DNA of 64,000 nt from Edolisoma coerulescens (GCA_013397115.1 VWZW01007296.1:190097-254096); one strand, 5' to 3'; shown: positions 1 to 13,520, counted from the first letter of the stretch. The notes: generated by a model from the letters alone, not told the origin. Program-made: numbers and translations.

Positions 1-73
1 GGCAGCACAGCACTGGGATGGGCAGCACAGCACTGGGGTGGGCAGCACTGGGGTGGGCAGAGCCGGGATGGGC
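1..73. repeat. Short GC-rich tandem repeat at window edge
   Basis: The first 73 bases are imperfect copies of a unit of about 20-24 bp built on GGCAGCACAGCACTGGGATG, with some copies shortened to GGCAGCACTGGGGTG. The array probably extends to the left of the window. No coding potential is apparent. Confidence 0.75.
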
Positions 74-2274
74 TCAGAGTGTTTCACACCCATGAGAACT
101 CGGGGTACGTTTCCTGCACACAGCAAGGACCCTTCTCGTGGATTTGGGATAGAAGAGATGCTGATGGCTTGAAAAAAATGGGAAATATTTATGGCCTGAG
201 ACTTCCTCTCTCGCTGAGCTGTGCTGAGGTTTTTCGGTGCCCAGCCCTGACCCTGCAGGCCTTCCCCACCCCTCACGGTCTGTGTGTACTTACCTCCCCA
301 CGATGGGGAGATGCACAAGGATGGAAATGTCCATGGCAAAATCACCCCCCAAACGCCTGACCCTGAAGGGCAGCCGGGCCACAGCCCATGACATGCACGA
401 GTTCAGTTTTATTCCATTAAATCCCCAGTAGAAGTGATAAAATATCAGATGCAGTAATGCAATTGCCCTGAAACAGAGAGGGAAGTTTATAAAATGCATT
501 TACTGTTGCTGTGCTGCGTGTGACTCTCAGGGGACCTAAAAGCAGCAGCAGCAGCAGCCGGTGCAGCCTGTGGAGCATCATCAGAGCCCCCGCCGAGCAC
601 AGTGCCCGGGTTTGCCTTCCCACAGCCCCTGCTCCCTTCAGAGAGGGGCTGGGCATCCTGCTGCCGTGGTGGGGGAAGGAATTACCCACAGGCCGCTGGG
701 CAGGTGGCCTGGCTCTGCTCTCCTGCCTGCTGCCAGCCTTGGAGGCTTCTTTCGTTCTCTTTTTTTATTTAATGAAGTTGTTTGCCTTACCTCGATCAAG
801 AGTTCTAAACCTGCTGCAGCCCCACATCCAAGTTTTAATTAAGATCAGCAGAGGACTTTGAAACACTCAGATAAAAGCAGGCTATAAATGCAACAAATTC
901 TATTTCCGAGAGGCGTCGGGCGAGATAAGAAAAGTTCCAATCCCCGTATTTGCATTTTAAGGCAATTTGAAGAATCTGGACCTAAGTATATTCTTGGATA
1001 TTTTTAGGCCTGGGCATTTCAGTTTTATTATTCAGGTCAAAACAACTCTCGACACCCTTCACCTCAGAGGCATTTGGCCTCTGCTTTTGGACTCCAGCTT
1101 CACAATCTGTTCTATAATTGTGGCAGCTATTTGGGTGGGGGTAGGTGTGAATCCACATGTATACATGTTTTTAGGTCTAGTGTGACTTTAAAAATAAAGT
1201 TTCCGATGCTGCAAACACTTCCACATACCCCAAACCAGACGTAATTAATGCCATGGAGATTGCTGAAGGAAAATAAAATGCATTCCTGGGGACGATGGGA
1301 CCATTCACTTACATCACCAAAGCAAGACTAACTAGAGATGTTTGTCATGTAAATGCTTAGCTGAGAAATTCCCAAGAAAGTAAACTCAGAACAAAAGTTG
1401 CTCTTTTTTCCAGTGTCCATTTTGTTTTCAGAACAGGACTGTTTATGGGATTTTTAGAGTCATTCTGGAATTCTCTGGGGCAGGGGGTGAAGGGGGTGAA
1501 GTCAATGGAATGAAATAAACTCGGGTCCTGCAAGTCTCGTGTCAAAACTATTTTGGGGTGAAACTCTGTGAATCTGGGAAGGCCTCAGGGCCACACGTGC
1601 CAAGGTCCTTGGAGCGGGTGCCAGAGCTCTGCACGCTCGGTGTCTGCGAACAGCAACATTAACACTGCTGAGATTTATCTGCTGCAGAGTGAGCTTCTCA
1701 CTGGGCTGCAGAGTGCATCTGGACCAGCCTAATGAGCACATTCTTCACCATTAGAGAGGCTGTGGAGGGCTTCAAATATTTTAGACATGATTCACAGAGC
1801 CAAAAGGTCTTGTTTACTGATATGCTATTTATACCTAGCTCAATTAAACCTCTTTGGAAAGAAAAAAATTCAAGGATGCCAACACTGGCAGTGCTGTTGG
1901 AAGTGAGTATCTCCTCATTAAAAAGGTTAGAAAAACACCATTAATAATTTTGATAGACTCTGTTTATGCCCCAGTCTTTGTCCAAGTGCATGCAGTGTCC
2001 TGCACGGTGTGGTTCTGGCAGAGGAGGGATCAGGGCTTTGCCCATGGGCGCCGCTGCCAGGTGCCACGTCCTTGTGTGGCATCCTCGGGGATGAGCTCTG
2101 CCACCAGCCCAGCCTTCACCCCCAGCTGGCAGCAGCTGAGCTGCCCCAGCACCGGGGCCGTGCTGCAGCGGCCCGAGGGGACAACACAGGGCTCCGGCAG
2201 CCGGCCGGAGGCAGGGACAGAGCCGGACCCGCTCCCTCCGGGGAGCATCATTCCCACACCAGGGTGTTTCCAGC
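74..2274. other. Upstream intergenic DNA, no gene seen
   Basis: No exon with credible splice sites and no known protein was recognised. A short (AGC)n run lies near 541-557. The stretch 860-1230 is AT-rich and low in repeats and is listed separately as a possible regulatory element. The small ORFs here have no recognisable domains. Confidence 0.5.
865..960. promoter_or_regulatory. Candidate AT-rich cis-regulatory element
   Basis: This non-repetitive segment has a cluster of known transcription-factor motifs. There is an AGATAA GATA-type site at 869-874, a TATAAA string at 883-888, a second AGATAAG at 923-929, and a perfect POU octamer ATTTGCAT at 948-955. Clustering in otherwise unremarkable sequence suggests a conserved non-coding element. 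That is inference, because conservation cannot be measured from one sequence. Confidence 0.25.
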
Positions 2275-2424
2275 CCTGGAGGTGCCCAAGCCAGGCTGCA
2301 GGGAGCTCTGAGCAAGCTGCTCCAGTGGAAGGTGTCCCTGCCCATGGCAGAGGATGGGACGAGATGGGCTTTAAGGTCCCTTCCAACACAAACCTTTCTA
2401 GCGTTCAGTGACTCTGTGGAAAGT
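2275..2424 (+). mobile_element. CR1 LINE 3' fragment
   Basis: The segment shows the ordered landmarks of an avian CR1 3' end in sense orientation. These are a GTGCCCAAGCCAGGCTG block, then GAGCAAGCTG, then GTGGAAGGTGTCCCTGCCC, then GGGCTTTAAGGTCCCTTCCA, and finally a decayed ATTCT-type tail. It is 5'-truncated and carries no reverse-transcriptase ORF. Confidence 0.8.
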
Positions 2425-5140
2425 CCCTGCTGCTCCAGCTCCTTGGTCACACCTGGTAGAACAATAACTGTGAGTTCTCAGTGCTCAGGAGTTCCAGAGC
2501 CTGCGGGGATGGGGCTGAGAGCGGGCTGGGTGAGGCACGAGGCACACAGCAGGGCCCTGAAGGACGGCACAGGGGACGGGAGCAGGCACACAGCTCCACT
2601 GGGCTCCTGCAGGGCCCGGCTTCACAACCGGGAAAGAGGGAAATTGCCAGGAGGTCCCATTCTTGGAGAGAGGGAGATGCCTGCTTAAAGGAGAAAGCCA
2701 AAGGATACCATCAGAATCTGAGTTTCTTGGAAGTGCAGGGCTTTCAAACCCGATGGTTAAAAGAAGCCTGTGCCGCGTGGATAAAGGTCAGTGTCCTGCA
2801 AAGCGCTCTTCCCTGACGCTCCCACAGCAGGAATAACCACCCCACCTTCACCTTCACATCCACGTGTGCAGACTCTCTCTGGGACACGGAGCAGCCGGAG
2901 CTCCCTGTTCCATGTCACCAAACCTCATCCGACCCTGACCAAGAGCAAGGAGCCTGTGAGATAAGGGGAGTGTTCCCGTGGCAGCGAGCGCTGGGAACGC
3001 TGCCATGAAATATTGAGACGTAAATCAGTGGTGGAAAGGAAGCACAACAGCCTTTACAGAACACTTCAGAGCGATGTACTCATTAAGTAACAAAGGTTTT
3101 TTCCCTGAATACACCATTAACAAATTCCAAACCATCATATCTTTAAAAAATTGTCCTTCGGTCGAGTGGAAAGTGAACTAATGTGGGCTTAGAAAGAGGT
3201 TGGGAGTGCAACAAATTATAAATGCTTTCTACTTTATCAGCATTACAGAGTACTATTAATATTAAAAATAGCTTCTAAAAACATACATGGCATACCATAA
3301 TGGAGATGTCTGGATTTCAATACATCATCCTGATGACTCTTTCCACAGCAATGAGTTATGCAGGCACTCCAAGCTCTGCTTTGCAAATATGGTATGCACG
3401 GGCTGCGGGGAACATTAAAAAAGGCAGTTTTGTCTTTGGATTCAGGATGGGGCTGGGCTGGGATTCCCAACAGGAGCACCTATGGACGAGCTCTGTGTGT
3501 GCATCGAGGCTGGGACGGGACACTCCCTCCCACCACACATCGTCCCTGCAGAGTATCCATTATCCCATCAGGAGCTGGAGTCAGCCCTCATACCCATTCT
3601 GAATGGTTAAAAATAAAGATGTTAATGGCAAGTGCTCTGTGACCGAGCAGTTCCTCTGAAGTGCTTTGTGTGTACAAGTTTCAGGGATAATTGGCACGAG
3701 CGTCCTGCGAAGGGGTGCTGGGTCTCTCTGAATGATGGAGGAGGCAGTCTCCATAGCAAGGGCTGTTTTTATTGACTGCTTGGAGGAAAGAGACACATAA
3801 AACCCTAACTGGGGCCAGAAATGAGTTAGAGAAATCCCTGGGTAGCTCTAACTTACACTCGAGTTTGTTTGCTTGCCTTTTTTTTTGTCCCTCAGGCTGC
3901 ACAGCCCTTTACTCCTCATAATGCAGCAATTACAAATATGAGGGAGGTCAGTGACCCGTTCCCCAGCCCTCGAGGGCTCGGGGAAAGCTCTGCCTTCCCT
4001 CTGTGGGAAAGGCCCCCTGTCCCCAGCCCCGATGTCCCCAGACTCCCATTGGCAACCGGCACCCCAGACCTGCCCCGTGTGAGTGACTGTGCCCTCTCTG
4101 CAGCTCCTCAGCCCTTCTCCCAGCAGGAACTTTTCAGCTGATTTCCCAGTTTCAGCAGAATTGCCCAAAGCCCCGAGGTCCCTCAGGACCCAGAGACCCC
4201 TGCCACGAACAGGACTGACCCGGGGAGCCAGGGTTTGTACCTTTTTATTGGGAATGCACACTTGGGTTTCTCTCTGGTGGCCCCTTTCATGTGCACTGCA
4301 GCACCAATTCCTGTCCACGATTCCCTTCAGCTGTGCCATTCCCAACTTTTCTTCCCTGCTGTTTACAGAACTATGTTGCTTCCCTGGCAGGTAAGAATAT
4401 TCCTTACAGAGCATGTGTGGGCTGCCTCAGTGGGTCCCCCGGTCCCATTTCATTTTATTTAGTAATATAGGACTATCCTTAATTGAATCACCATTTACTG
4501 GTTCTCTAATTCAACCCAAAAGACCAGAATTCATTGAAAGGCAGAAGATTCATTCTCTAAAGGAATTAGGATAATGGTCAAGCTGTAGTGCTAAAGTTAG
4601 CAAAGTCACTTATTTCACTACTTTATCACCTCTAAAAAATAAATGTTCCTGTCTAGAAATGGCAAACTCTGCTCCCCTGGGTCCTGGGCTGTCCAACACC
4701 CTTCCCCTGGGCGTTCCCTCGTCCCTTGCTCCCAGCCGTGTCTCCTGGGCTGATGAGCTCTTGTTGCCCGCTGGGGAAGGGGGCAATTGAATCTGTGTGT
4801 GCTGTGCCCACGTCCCGTGACAGGGACCTGGCTCTGCATCACCACGTTCTCAGACACAGCCCCCTCCACGACCCTTACGTAACAGCGTTTCCTCTCTTGT
4901 TGACATGATTGTGGAGATAAATAATTCTGCTGGAGCAGTGCCGTGTGGAATCTTTACAATGACAGGTACAAGGAAATTCCCTTGCCCAGATTTACCTCCA
5001 CATGCTGCTGTGGAGCTCAGAGCCGTAAATCTGCTTCATCTGTGGCCAAGAGCCACATTCCAAACCCATGTTGTGAATGTGTGTGTGTGTCAGGCTGTGA
5101 TGGATGGACACACACCGCGGGCACAAACAACTAGTGCCAG
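2425..5140. other. Intergenic DNA, no gene seen
   Basis: No splice-bounded exon or recognisable protein was found. The segment 3000-3300 is AT-rich and contains a MEF2-like TTAAAAATAG near 3262. The rest is mixed-composition unique sequence with only short ORFs. Confidence 0.45.
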
Positions 5141-5198
5141 CCTTCCTTCCTTCCTTCCTTCCTTCCTCCCTCCCTCCCTCCCTCCCTCCCTCCCTCCT
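5141..5198. repeat. (CCTT)n/(CCCT)n microsatellite
   Basis: Uninterrupted CCTT units from 5141 change to CCCT units and end near 5198. It is a pure pyrimidine tract on the + strand and could form triplex (H-) DNA. A short (GT)n run lies just upstream, near 5080-5092. Confidence 0.95.
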
Positions 5199-8100
5199 CA
5201 GTTTTTCCCGGTACATCAGAAGTAAGTTTAATATCCAACAGCACCTTCTCCAGATTATAACCCAGATCATCACATGAGCCACAAAAGCACCTTTAGACTT
5301 CCTCGTCCCCGGTATCAGCAGCACAGACCACTGATGCTCTCATCCATGACAGATGTGCTGGGGGGGATTCCCAGGTGCTGAGGGTTCCCTGCCCTGTGCC
5401 AGCTGTAGGTGGGATGTTGGCTGATACCTCACATCCAGCAGAACAGTCCGAGTCAAATCCAGCACCAACTCTAGCACTCTCATTTTCCCCACTATGTTGT
5501 GATCAATTGCTGTTATCCAAGAGCATTTCAGCTCCATTCCTGGTGCAGACGTGGATGAGCGTTCCGCGCCGTCGTTCCCGGAGTGAGAGACCTCTCTGAG
5601 AAGAAACAGGATCGTTTCTGCTTCAAGCAAATGAGAAGAGACTTTTCTTTTTTGCACATGGCTGAGTTCTAGCACTGTTTGTTTTACTGAGCCTGCAGAA
5701 CAGAATTAAAATATTCATATATTGCTGTTATTAAGGCAGTAACTGGAGTGTGCCTCTCATTGGTATGAATTTCCCAGGAGGTGGCTCAGAGACCCACTCA
5801 GGGAACAGAAATAACTTTATCTTTTAAAATCATGAAACATCTGCTCCCTTATTCCCAGTTACAGGTTTCCCTCAGAAGTCACCAAGGTGCTCAGCCCGTA
5901 TCAGTCTTTCCACGTCCCCTGCTCAGCACCTCTGGCCATCTTTGCCAGCTCCATTTCCATTTCCCAGCTAAGCAGTCCCACCCCCCCTTTTTGTGGGTTG
6001 GATTTCCACCCCCTTCCTGTTGCTTTGGGGACCCAGCAGAGAGGGCAGCTGGGCGTTAGGGTGCAGGCTGACCAGTCTGGAGCAGGATTGTTGGGACACG
6101 CTCTGCTGGCAGAGCCCAGAGGTGACTGACAGGGATCTCAAGGAGCAGTTCCCGTTTCCCAGAACGTGGCACTGCTGTGCTGCCCCAGTGAGCAGCATCC
6201 TCCCTGCAGAGCCCAGGGTGAGCACAGGGAGGGAATCACCCAAAACTCCCTGACACAACCTGGGTGGAGGGAAACAAGAACATCCATGGGCCATCGTGGG
6301 TTTACCACGTCCCCAGTGAGAGCAGGGGAGCAGATCCTGTCCCTGGGCTTTGTGCGTCCCCAGGGCCACTGAACTGACCAAAAAGACGAGGGCCCTTGTT
6401 GGGAAGTGTCATTTTCAGCTGTGCTTCTCTGCCTCCAGACCCTCTGGACAGAGGGGGCTGTAACCCCTCCATCCCACTGCGGATCCAGAGCAGAGCTCCT
6501 CCCAGCAGCCAAAGGACAGCGAGTTTCCCCGAGACAGGTCGAGAGTTACAGCCCCTTAAATCAAATTAGTGACAGCATCTGAGTGGGAGCCTCGGGGAGA
6601 TGAACGAGCTGGCAGCTCCTAAAGAGTAACAACGAAGTAATAAACAAGATTAACACAAAACTAATGGAGGGATGGAGATAAACACGGGGCGTGTCCCTGT
6701 AATGGCAGAGGGGTTGCACGCCAGACTTGGGCAACGTGTTTGAGGCAGGCATTGGTAACTCACACCCACACTCAACCACAGCCACAAACCCCGTGCTGAG
6801 CTCCCAGAGCATGAATGATCTGCCCTGCAACGGATGGGAAAAGAAAGGGAATTCACTGCTCACAGTAAGAGTTGCTCACCCAAGCCGCTCCTTTTGCTGG
6901 GGGCAGGTTTGGAAAGGCTCCCCAGCTGCCGGAGGGACAGAGCAGGCAGGGGCAGAGCCTGGGCTCACGTTTTGGGCACGTGAGCTCATCTCAGGGTGAA
7001 ATCCTTTGGTGCCCTTGCCGCCGTTGGAGCAAATACTGGGAAGTCTCCCCTCGGTCGCTGCTGCACAGCCCGTGGCACAGCAAGGCCTTTCCTTCCCACG
7101 TGCTGCTTCGGCTTGCAAGAACATTTGGTAAACTGCAGCTGAACTATAGAGAAATAAATACTTTCTTTAAAATCCATGGTTGTTTTTTGAACTTGTGAGC
7201 AGCCAGTTAAGCTGGATGGATTTAAAGAGGCCCTACAGTGTTTTCCTGTTGAAATACCCGATGATAAACACAATTTTTCTTGTGTCCCCGCAGAAACAAG
7301 ACAGCCTGGGGTAACATAAAATGTTCCTTTACTTCCTTCTGACAATGGCCCATTTCTTCTTTTAGAGAATGATTAATATTTATTACTCTAGTAAAATGGC
7401 AATTTAAATATATGGTGCAGCCCTGCGGTGTATCATTAATTTAAGGAAACAGGACACCTCCTATCAAACCACAATGGGTCCTTCTGCAGTGAATAACGGG
7501 GGTGATCTGGCAGCCTTTTAAAAGGAGTTCCTGAACCCGTTCCCACGCAGCAGCAGATTGTTCTGATGCCCTGGCGTCCCACGGGCACTCCCCAAGTGAG
7601 GCACCTTTGTTACACACTGCAAGTGGCAACAAAATAATCAGAAAGTGGGAAAACAGCCACAACCTGAACAGGAATATCCGTGTTCTCCTCACAAAGGCTG
7701 TGGAGAGAAGTCCTCCGTCCTTGTCCATCCGGGGCTGTGGGGAGGGCAGGCAGGACTGCTCCATCTGTAAAAGGCCACTTGTAATTTCTTCCAAAAGAGG
7801 GTTTGGAGCTGGGAGAGAGACCTTTGTGGCCAAGCTTCAATTAAGAAGATACTTTGCGGAGGAGGAATCTTTGTTTTCGACTCTTTTTCTCTTTGAGATT
7901 CCTGAGCTGTTTTCAGATGTGCCTTTTGGAAAGTTAAAAGAGGGCTCTTAGTGTCAAATTGAAAAACAGTTTAATCCATAAAACTACATGCCAGATTCTA
8001 AAGAGGAGCATCAGATAAGGTTAGTCCTGCTTTGCTAATGGTTCTATTTTTTAACTACAATGATCTGCAAAACTACTTTTGTTTCTTTTGCATTCTTGCA

Positions 8101-8390
8101 TTTCTAAGATTTCTCCCTGGTAGTAAACTTCTTTATGTCATAACATTTCAGTCTTCAAAGCCAGCTCCAAGAGCTGTGTGTCGGACACAGACACACACAG
8201 AGGTGTCCCAGACACTTGGCCATGGCTTTATTTACATGTGCTTCCAATGCCCAGGAAGGCACCGGGGTCAGCAGGTCTCTGCCATTTGTAGGCTGAAGGA
8301 TTTACAGCCCCAGAACAAACCCCTCGCGCTCCAGCAGAGCTGCACTGTGGCTCCAGCACCACACCTGCCTCCCAACAACTCATCTTTGTC
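5199..8390. other. Intergenic DNA, no gene seen
   Basis: No known gene, RNA gene or transposon was recognised. The part from about 7120 to 7460 is AT-rich and low in repeats. The remainder is GC-moderate unique DNA whose ORFs overlap on both strands with no preferred frame, as expected of non-coding sequence. Confidence 0.45.
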
Positions 8391-8516
8391 TGCCCTACCA
8401 CCCTCATCATCCCCTCTGCCTCCAGCATCTCCACCACCTTCATCCTCCTACACCAACTGCAGCATCTCCATCACCCTCATCATCTCCACCACCTTCATCA
8501 TTTCCACCACCTTCCC
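8391..8516. repeat. Imperfect CATC/CACC-rich repeat
   Basis: Degenerate copies of TCATCTCCACCACCT-like units repeat across this interval. They keep a Ser/Thr/Pro-rich reading frame open and help create a spurious 350-codon ORF (8032-9084). Confidence 0.6.
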
Positions 8517-11500
8517 AGCCACACGGCTGGCCCGTGCCCTCCAGATGCATCTGCTGGCCTTTAACAGCTGCAGATGTCAGCTAAAGCAGCCCCTCACCCT
8601 GAAACATCCCTTCTGGGACATCTCTTCTTTCTGTACACCCACAGCTTTCTCAAGAGGTTTGGCCTCCTCCAGATCCAATCTCCTCCCTTCCCAGATTTGC
8701 CTTCCTACCAGGTGGGACAGAGTCACTCCTGGGCAGCGGGGCCAGCAGGACAGAGGCTGCCAGCCCGGCGATGGGGATGGGACACGGCAGCCCTGCGACA
8801 TCTCAGCGCCAGGCGGGGCCAGTGCCAGCCACAGAGCTGTGCCCACCTCGGAGCTGGCTGCTCCCAGCGGAGCCTGGCAATGTCCCTCAGTCCCCGAGCA
8901 GCCTCCAGCTGGGTTTGGGCAGCACAGCCCCCGTGGCACCCCCGTGCCCCAGCGCAGGAGCTGGCTGTGCCGGGCAGCCGTGTCCCGACAGGTCCGGCTG
9001 CGCTGGAACAGCCTCCCCTGGGCAGCACAGCAAAGGCAGGAGCAGAGGAAGTCCTGGATTCAAAATAAAAGGGCAAAAAGGTGATTCATTTTCTTCATGA
9101 ACATTGCGTGTCATTTCTCACTCTACAGACAGGCTCGCAGAGTTCCGAGCCTCCGACTGATCCACGATTTCAAGGGCTTTACTCACTACAAATAATCTTT
9201 TGATGATGAAACCAACTGCGTAAACTTTGGAAGAAAGACCCTGCATGAATATAGCCAAATTAGGAAAGCCCTACCCTAACAGCTGTGTTCAAAACCACAC
9301 GTATTGCTGGTTTATTTTTTAATCTACATTACTGAAGCTATTTTTGACTACAAACGGGATGACTCATTTGATCACGACCAGTGAAAAAATATAGCGTGTG
9401 TCACTGCAAAATATTTCTTAGAGTTGATGCAGTATTTTCTTTCCTTCCTACTTCAATCCTGTATCTCCTTAAATCAACCACAGGCAAAATAAGCACACAC
9501 AAAAATTTAGGTTATCTTAGTCAGTATTTAATAGAAAAGGAGCTGCCTGGATTCAACTGGCCTTTGTCTGCCTTTTTGATTTTTTCCTTCCATTTATTTT
9601 CCTGTCATTTCCCCTTGGTTGCTCTGCTCCGACTGGGGATCCAGGAGATGAAAATTTCTTCAAAAATATTTCAACCAAATCTGTAGCTTTACTACTACAT
9701 TCACGGAAGGGGGGAAAACACTTAACTGAAAGCAGCTGCAGAGCCGTATTTTCTACTTCATTTATCCCTTCATGTTTGTACAAAAGAGAAAAATTGAAAA
9801 TTAGCCAAGAATGTAATACCACAGATTCTCTCCCTAGAAAACACGGCAGAGTTTGCAGTAATCCCTTTAACCACAGCACCAGCCTCTCTTTCTTCAGCAC
9901 ACAAACGCTGCTCTCAGAGGGGTGAAGCCCCATCCCACGAGGTGCTGCTGGGGTGGTCCCTGCTGGCACCTCAGGGTGTGCTGGCTGCCACCTCACCACC
10001 GCACAGCATCAGAAATGTTCATCAGTTTGGGCATTTCTGCTGTCTGTGGGTCAGACTTTCACCTGAATTAATCAAGGAGCCATTCAAGCAGCTCTTTTAA
10101 AGGGACACTCTTGGTATGGATGTGCCCGGGAAGCATCGGGGCTCCGTGGGCTCGTCAGCTCCAGAGCCCCACTGCTCCAGCCTCCTGGGGAACAGCAAAC
10201 CTCACTCCCAGCTTCCAGGCTTCATCCCCTTTCTCCACAGATGCCTTTTATTTCTTCACAACAAAGCAGGTCAACCTCAGTTCCAGGCAGAAGTTTGGCC
10301 CTTTCCTGCACGTGGGATTCCTGAGGAAATCACAAAATCCTCAGGAATCTCTTTCTGTGCCCCCCACTCTGCCTGTCCCCTGGGGCCGGGCTCCAGCCCA
10401 TCAGGCTGCTCCGTGCGTGCTGGTCCCCCAGAGCCCCCCGGGGTCCCCAGGCAGCTCCCAGGTGCCGTTCTGACCAAGAGACACGCGTGGCTTAAGGAGC
10501 CTTAAATCACGGGATGGCGTTCCCACAGATGACCTCATACGTCCTTTCCTCCCCTGTCCTTGGTGACTCCAACAAACTCCTGACCTCGTGGACCGAGGCA
10601 GACGAGCTCAGAGGAGCAGGGCAGCCTGGCTTCACCTCCAGCAGCTCGCCAGAAGCCGCCAGGAGCAGAGCTGGGATCACACACCTCTGCTGGTGCCATC
10701 CTGCAGCAGAAACAGGAATGCCCAGGGACAGGCTGCTGCCTCCAGAGCTCAGCAGACACAGAGGGCACAGGAGGAGGCCCCTGGTGACACCTCTGCGGGG
10801 ACAGTTTTGTGCTGATAAAAGCTGCCAGTGAATCAACAGGAAGCTGCAATCCCTGATTCTCATAATTGAGCATCTTTGCCCGTTTGTCGGCGAGTTCTGG
10901 GGAGTGACTCGTGCAGGGATCAGCTGTGTTTGGTCACAGGATGATTCTGTCTCTCCCTAGCAGAGCTGAGTACAGCCCAGCCCCATCGCCCCGCAGTGAT
11001 CCCCGCTGCTGCGTCCCTGCCGCGCTCGGAGCCGCCCGGGACTCACCTCGGCTCTGCTCCACCGCCTGCCGGGACCCTGGGGCACGTTTCACCCTCAGGG
11101 ACAGCATTTACCGTTCTTTATTTGTTATTTACAGTTGTTTGTTGGCAGGCTGAATTGTTCAGAAACCCGGGAATTAAAACAGTCCCCGTCCATCCTGGCT
11201 GTGTTTCCCATCCCAGAGAGCTCCCACCATCAGGGGCTTCCCAAGGAGCTTCTGAATGTCAGGAATAACCTGCCCTTGGTGTGCCTTCCCACTCTATGTT
11301 TCACTATCACTTGTCATGCTTTGTGTTATCATTAATTAGAACTCTTCCAGATGTATTTTTATTGTAAATGGAAGCATCTAGAAGGGTTTTAACTCTTATT
11401 CTAATGTTGGTTTTATTGTTTTCCACCATTCAGTGACCACAGAGCCTCATCACACCCTGTGTCCATGTTTCCAGTTTCCATGCTGCTGGAAAGCCTTGGC

Positions 11501-13163
11501 TGCCCAGTCCTGCCCAGCACCCGCAGCCTGCAGGGCACAGCTTTGCTACTGCTGCTTAAAACTAAAACCAACACACAAAACCCACCCAAATCTGTCACTT
11601 CTACATGTAACATCTCCCTGCTACACAGCTTTGCCCCTCCACGCTTGTCCCACGCGTGATCTCAGGTCCTGACGGGTGTGGGAGGTGACGGGGACCTGCC
11701 ACGGTGTCCCTGTGGTGGGGGTAGCGTGGCAGTGCCACTGCTCCTGCTCGGTGCTGGCCTGTCACCCCGTGCCTCGCGGCGCCCTGAAATCCCTTGGTGA
11801 GTTCTTTCCTACGTCCCAGGTCACCACGTGCGTGTGTGCCTTGGGAAAGGCAGATAATGTCACCCCATTGCCATGTCAAACGTTTCCCAGGGCTGCCAAG
11901 CCCTTCACGGGTTTGAAAAACAATATCCCTGTGCTGTTTGTTCTCTCTGCTCACTCCCAAAATGCCTCTGGAAGGTCAGGTTCAAACGCCCTCCCTGGAG
12001 GGACTTTATCTCTCCAGAATTTCTCTCCTGCCCTTGCTTTTTAACCCAGATTTTTTTGAGGATGTTCAAATACCTCTTCTAAAAATGTCCAGACATTCAC
12101 TCGGGCACATTCCTGCTCCGCGGAGGGGCTGCCAGCCCCCGGTGCCTCTGGCCTCTTTGCTGTACCCAGCCGGTGTCACCCCCCTGCCCCTGGCCCAGGG
12201 TCTCACCCGAACGGGACGAACCCTTCTGCCCCCTCCGTCCCGTGCCCAGGGCGAGGGCTCTGCTGTCCCCAGGGCATTCTGAGGCTCCAGTGGAGAATTC
12301 AGTGACCCAGCTGCCCCTGCACGGACCCGGGAACACATCCCACAGCTGGGAGCAGCAGAAAGTCCCCTTCTCCTTCTGGAAGCCAAGCAGAGCGTGGCTG
12401 GGCACGGCGAACAGCGCTCCATGCTGCATTCCCAGTGAGGTTCTGCTCATTTCCCCTTCCACAGGGCTGCTGGAAATTCTATTCCTTCATTTGGAAAAGC
12501 ATATCTAAGTCCAAATGACCCTGGGATTCCTTCTCTGCAGGAATGCTGCGAGAAATCTCAGGAAAAAATGTACTAACAAAGGAGAAATTAAATCTACAAG
12601 AGTTTAGGATTTTTCTTTTTTCAGATTACAGTTCTAAGGAGCCAGTTCAGCTCTGAGCAGGGGTTGTGTTCCCAGATCACAGATCATAACAGGCAGCTGG
12701 ATCCTGGTTTCTGTTATTTCAGGGTTTTTCCTGGTCTCAGGCACAATGAAGAAGGGAGAATGGCTGGGATCAGTGGGAAATGGGGAACCAGGGGAGTGAG
12801 CAGGGAGCATGTGGAGCCCTCCCTCCCTCACCTGCACAAAGGGGCTTTGTGCTGGACCTCCTGGCCACAGCAGGAGCAGGCAGGAATGTTTGTTGGAGCA
12901 GGCAGGAATGTTTGCTAAAGCAGTAAAGACCTTACCAATCCATGTAAAAAAAACCCCAAAATACAAAAGGCAATAGATTGTCATTCGGTGCTCACCATCC
13001 ATTGAAATAACAAGAGAAACATGGTTTCAGACAGTTTCTTCTGCTAAAAACATTCTGTGTCTGTCTGCTGTGATAAACTGCCCCAGCACATTCCTGTCTG
13101 ATTCGGAAATCAATTTCCCTGCGCTTGGTGTCAGAGCCTGGGATGGGAGGATGGTGGAACAGT
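8517..13163. other. Intergenic DNA, no gene seen
   Basis: This is about 4.6 kb with no exon I can defend. GC-rich patches at 8700-9060 and 10960-11100 alternate with AT-rich unique sequence at 9080-9850 and 11280-11440. No CR1 landmarks were recognised. If the human gene order holds, this is DNA 5' of LMCD1 and could host a divergent non-coding transcript, but none can be identified from sequence. Confidence 0.4.
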
Positions 13164-13520
13164 GGGACAGAGGGACAGAGGGACTGCGGGACAGAGGGAC
13201 TGAGGGACAGAGACAGAGGGACTGAGGGACAGAGACAGAGGGACTGAGGGACTGAGGGACTGTGGGACTGTGGGACAGAGGGACTGAGGGACTGCAGAAC
13301 AGAGGGACAGAGGGACAGAGAGACAGAGGGACAGAGGGACAGAGAGACAGAGGGACTGCGGGACTGCGGGACTGCGGGACAGAGGGAACTGCGGGACAGA
13401 GGGAACTGCGGGACTGCGGGACAGAGGGACTGAGGGACTGCGGGACAGAGGGACAGAGGGACTGCGGGACAGAGGGACTGCGGGACTGTGGGACAGAGGG
13501 ACTGAGGGACTGCGGGACAG
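13164..13520. repeat. 8-bp GGG-rich minisatellite
   Basis: About 44 copies of an 8-bp unit GGGACNGN (mainly GGGACAGA, GGGACTGA and GGGACTGC), with a few 6- or 9-bp length variants. G-triplets recur with loops of about five bases over roughly 350 bp, so the + strand fits a G-quadruplex pattern many times over. The unit lacks stop codons in several frames, so long Ser/Pro/Leu/Val-repeat ORFs appear on the minus strand and are artefacts. The array ends about 0.5 kb before the CpG-island promoter. Confidence 0.95.

Noticed and set aside
8032..9084. 350-codon + strand ORF
   Set aside because: It crosses a degenerate CATC/CACC repeat and GC-rich DNA. Equally long frames overlap on the other strand, and no domain, conserved motif or splice context is visible.
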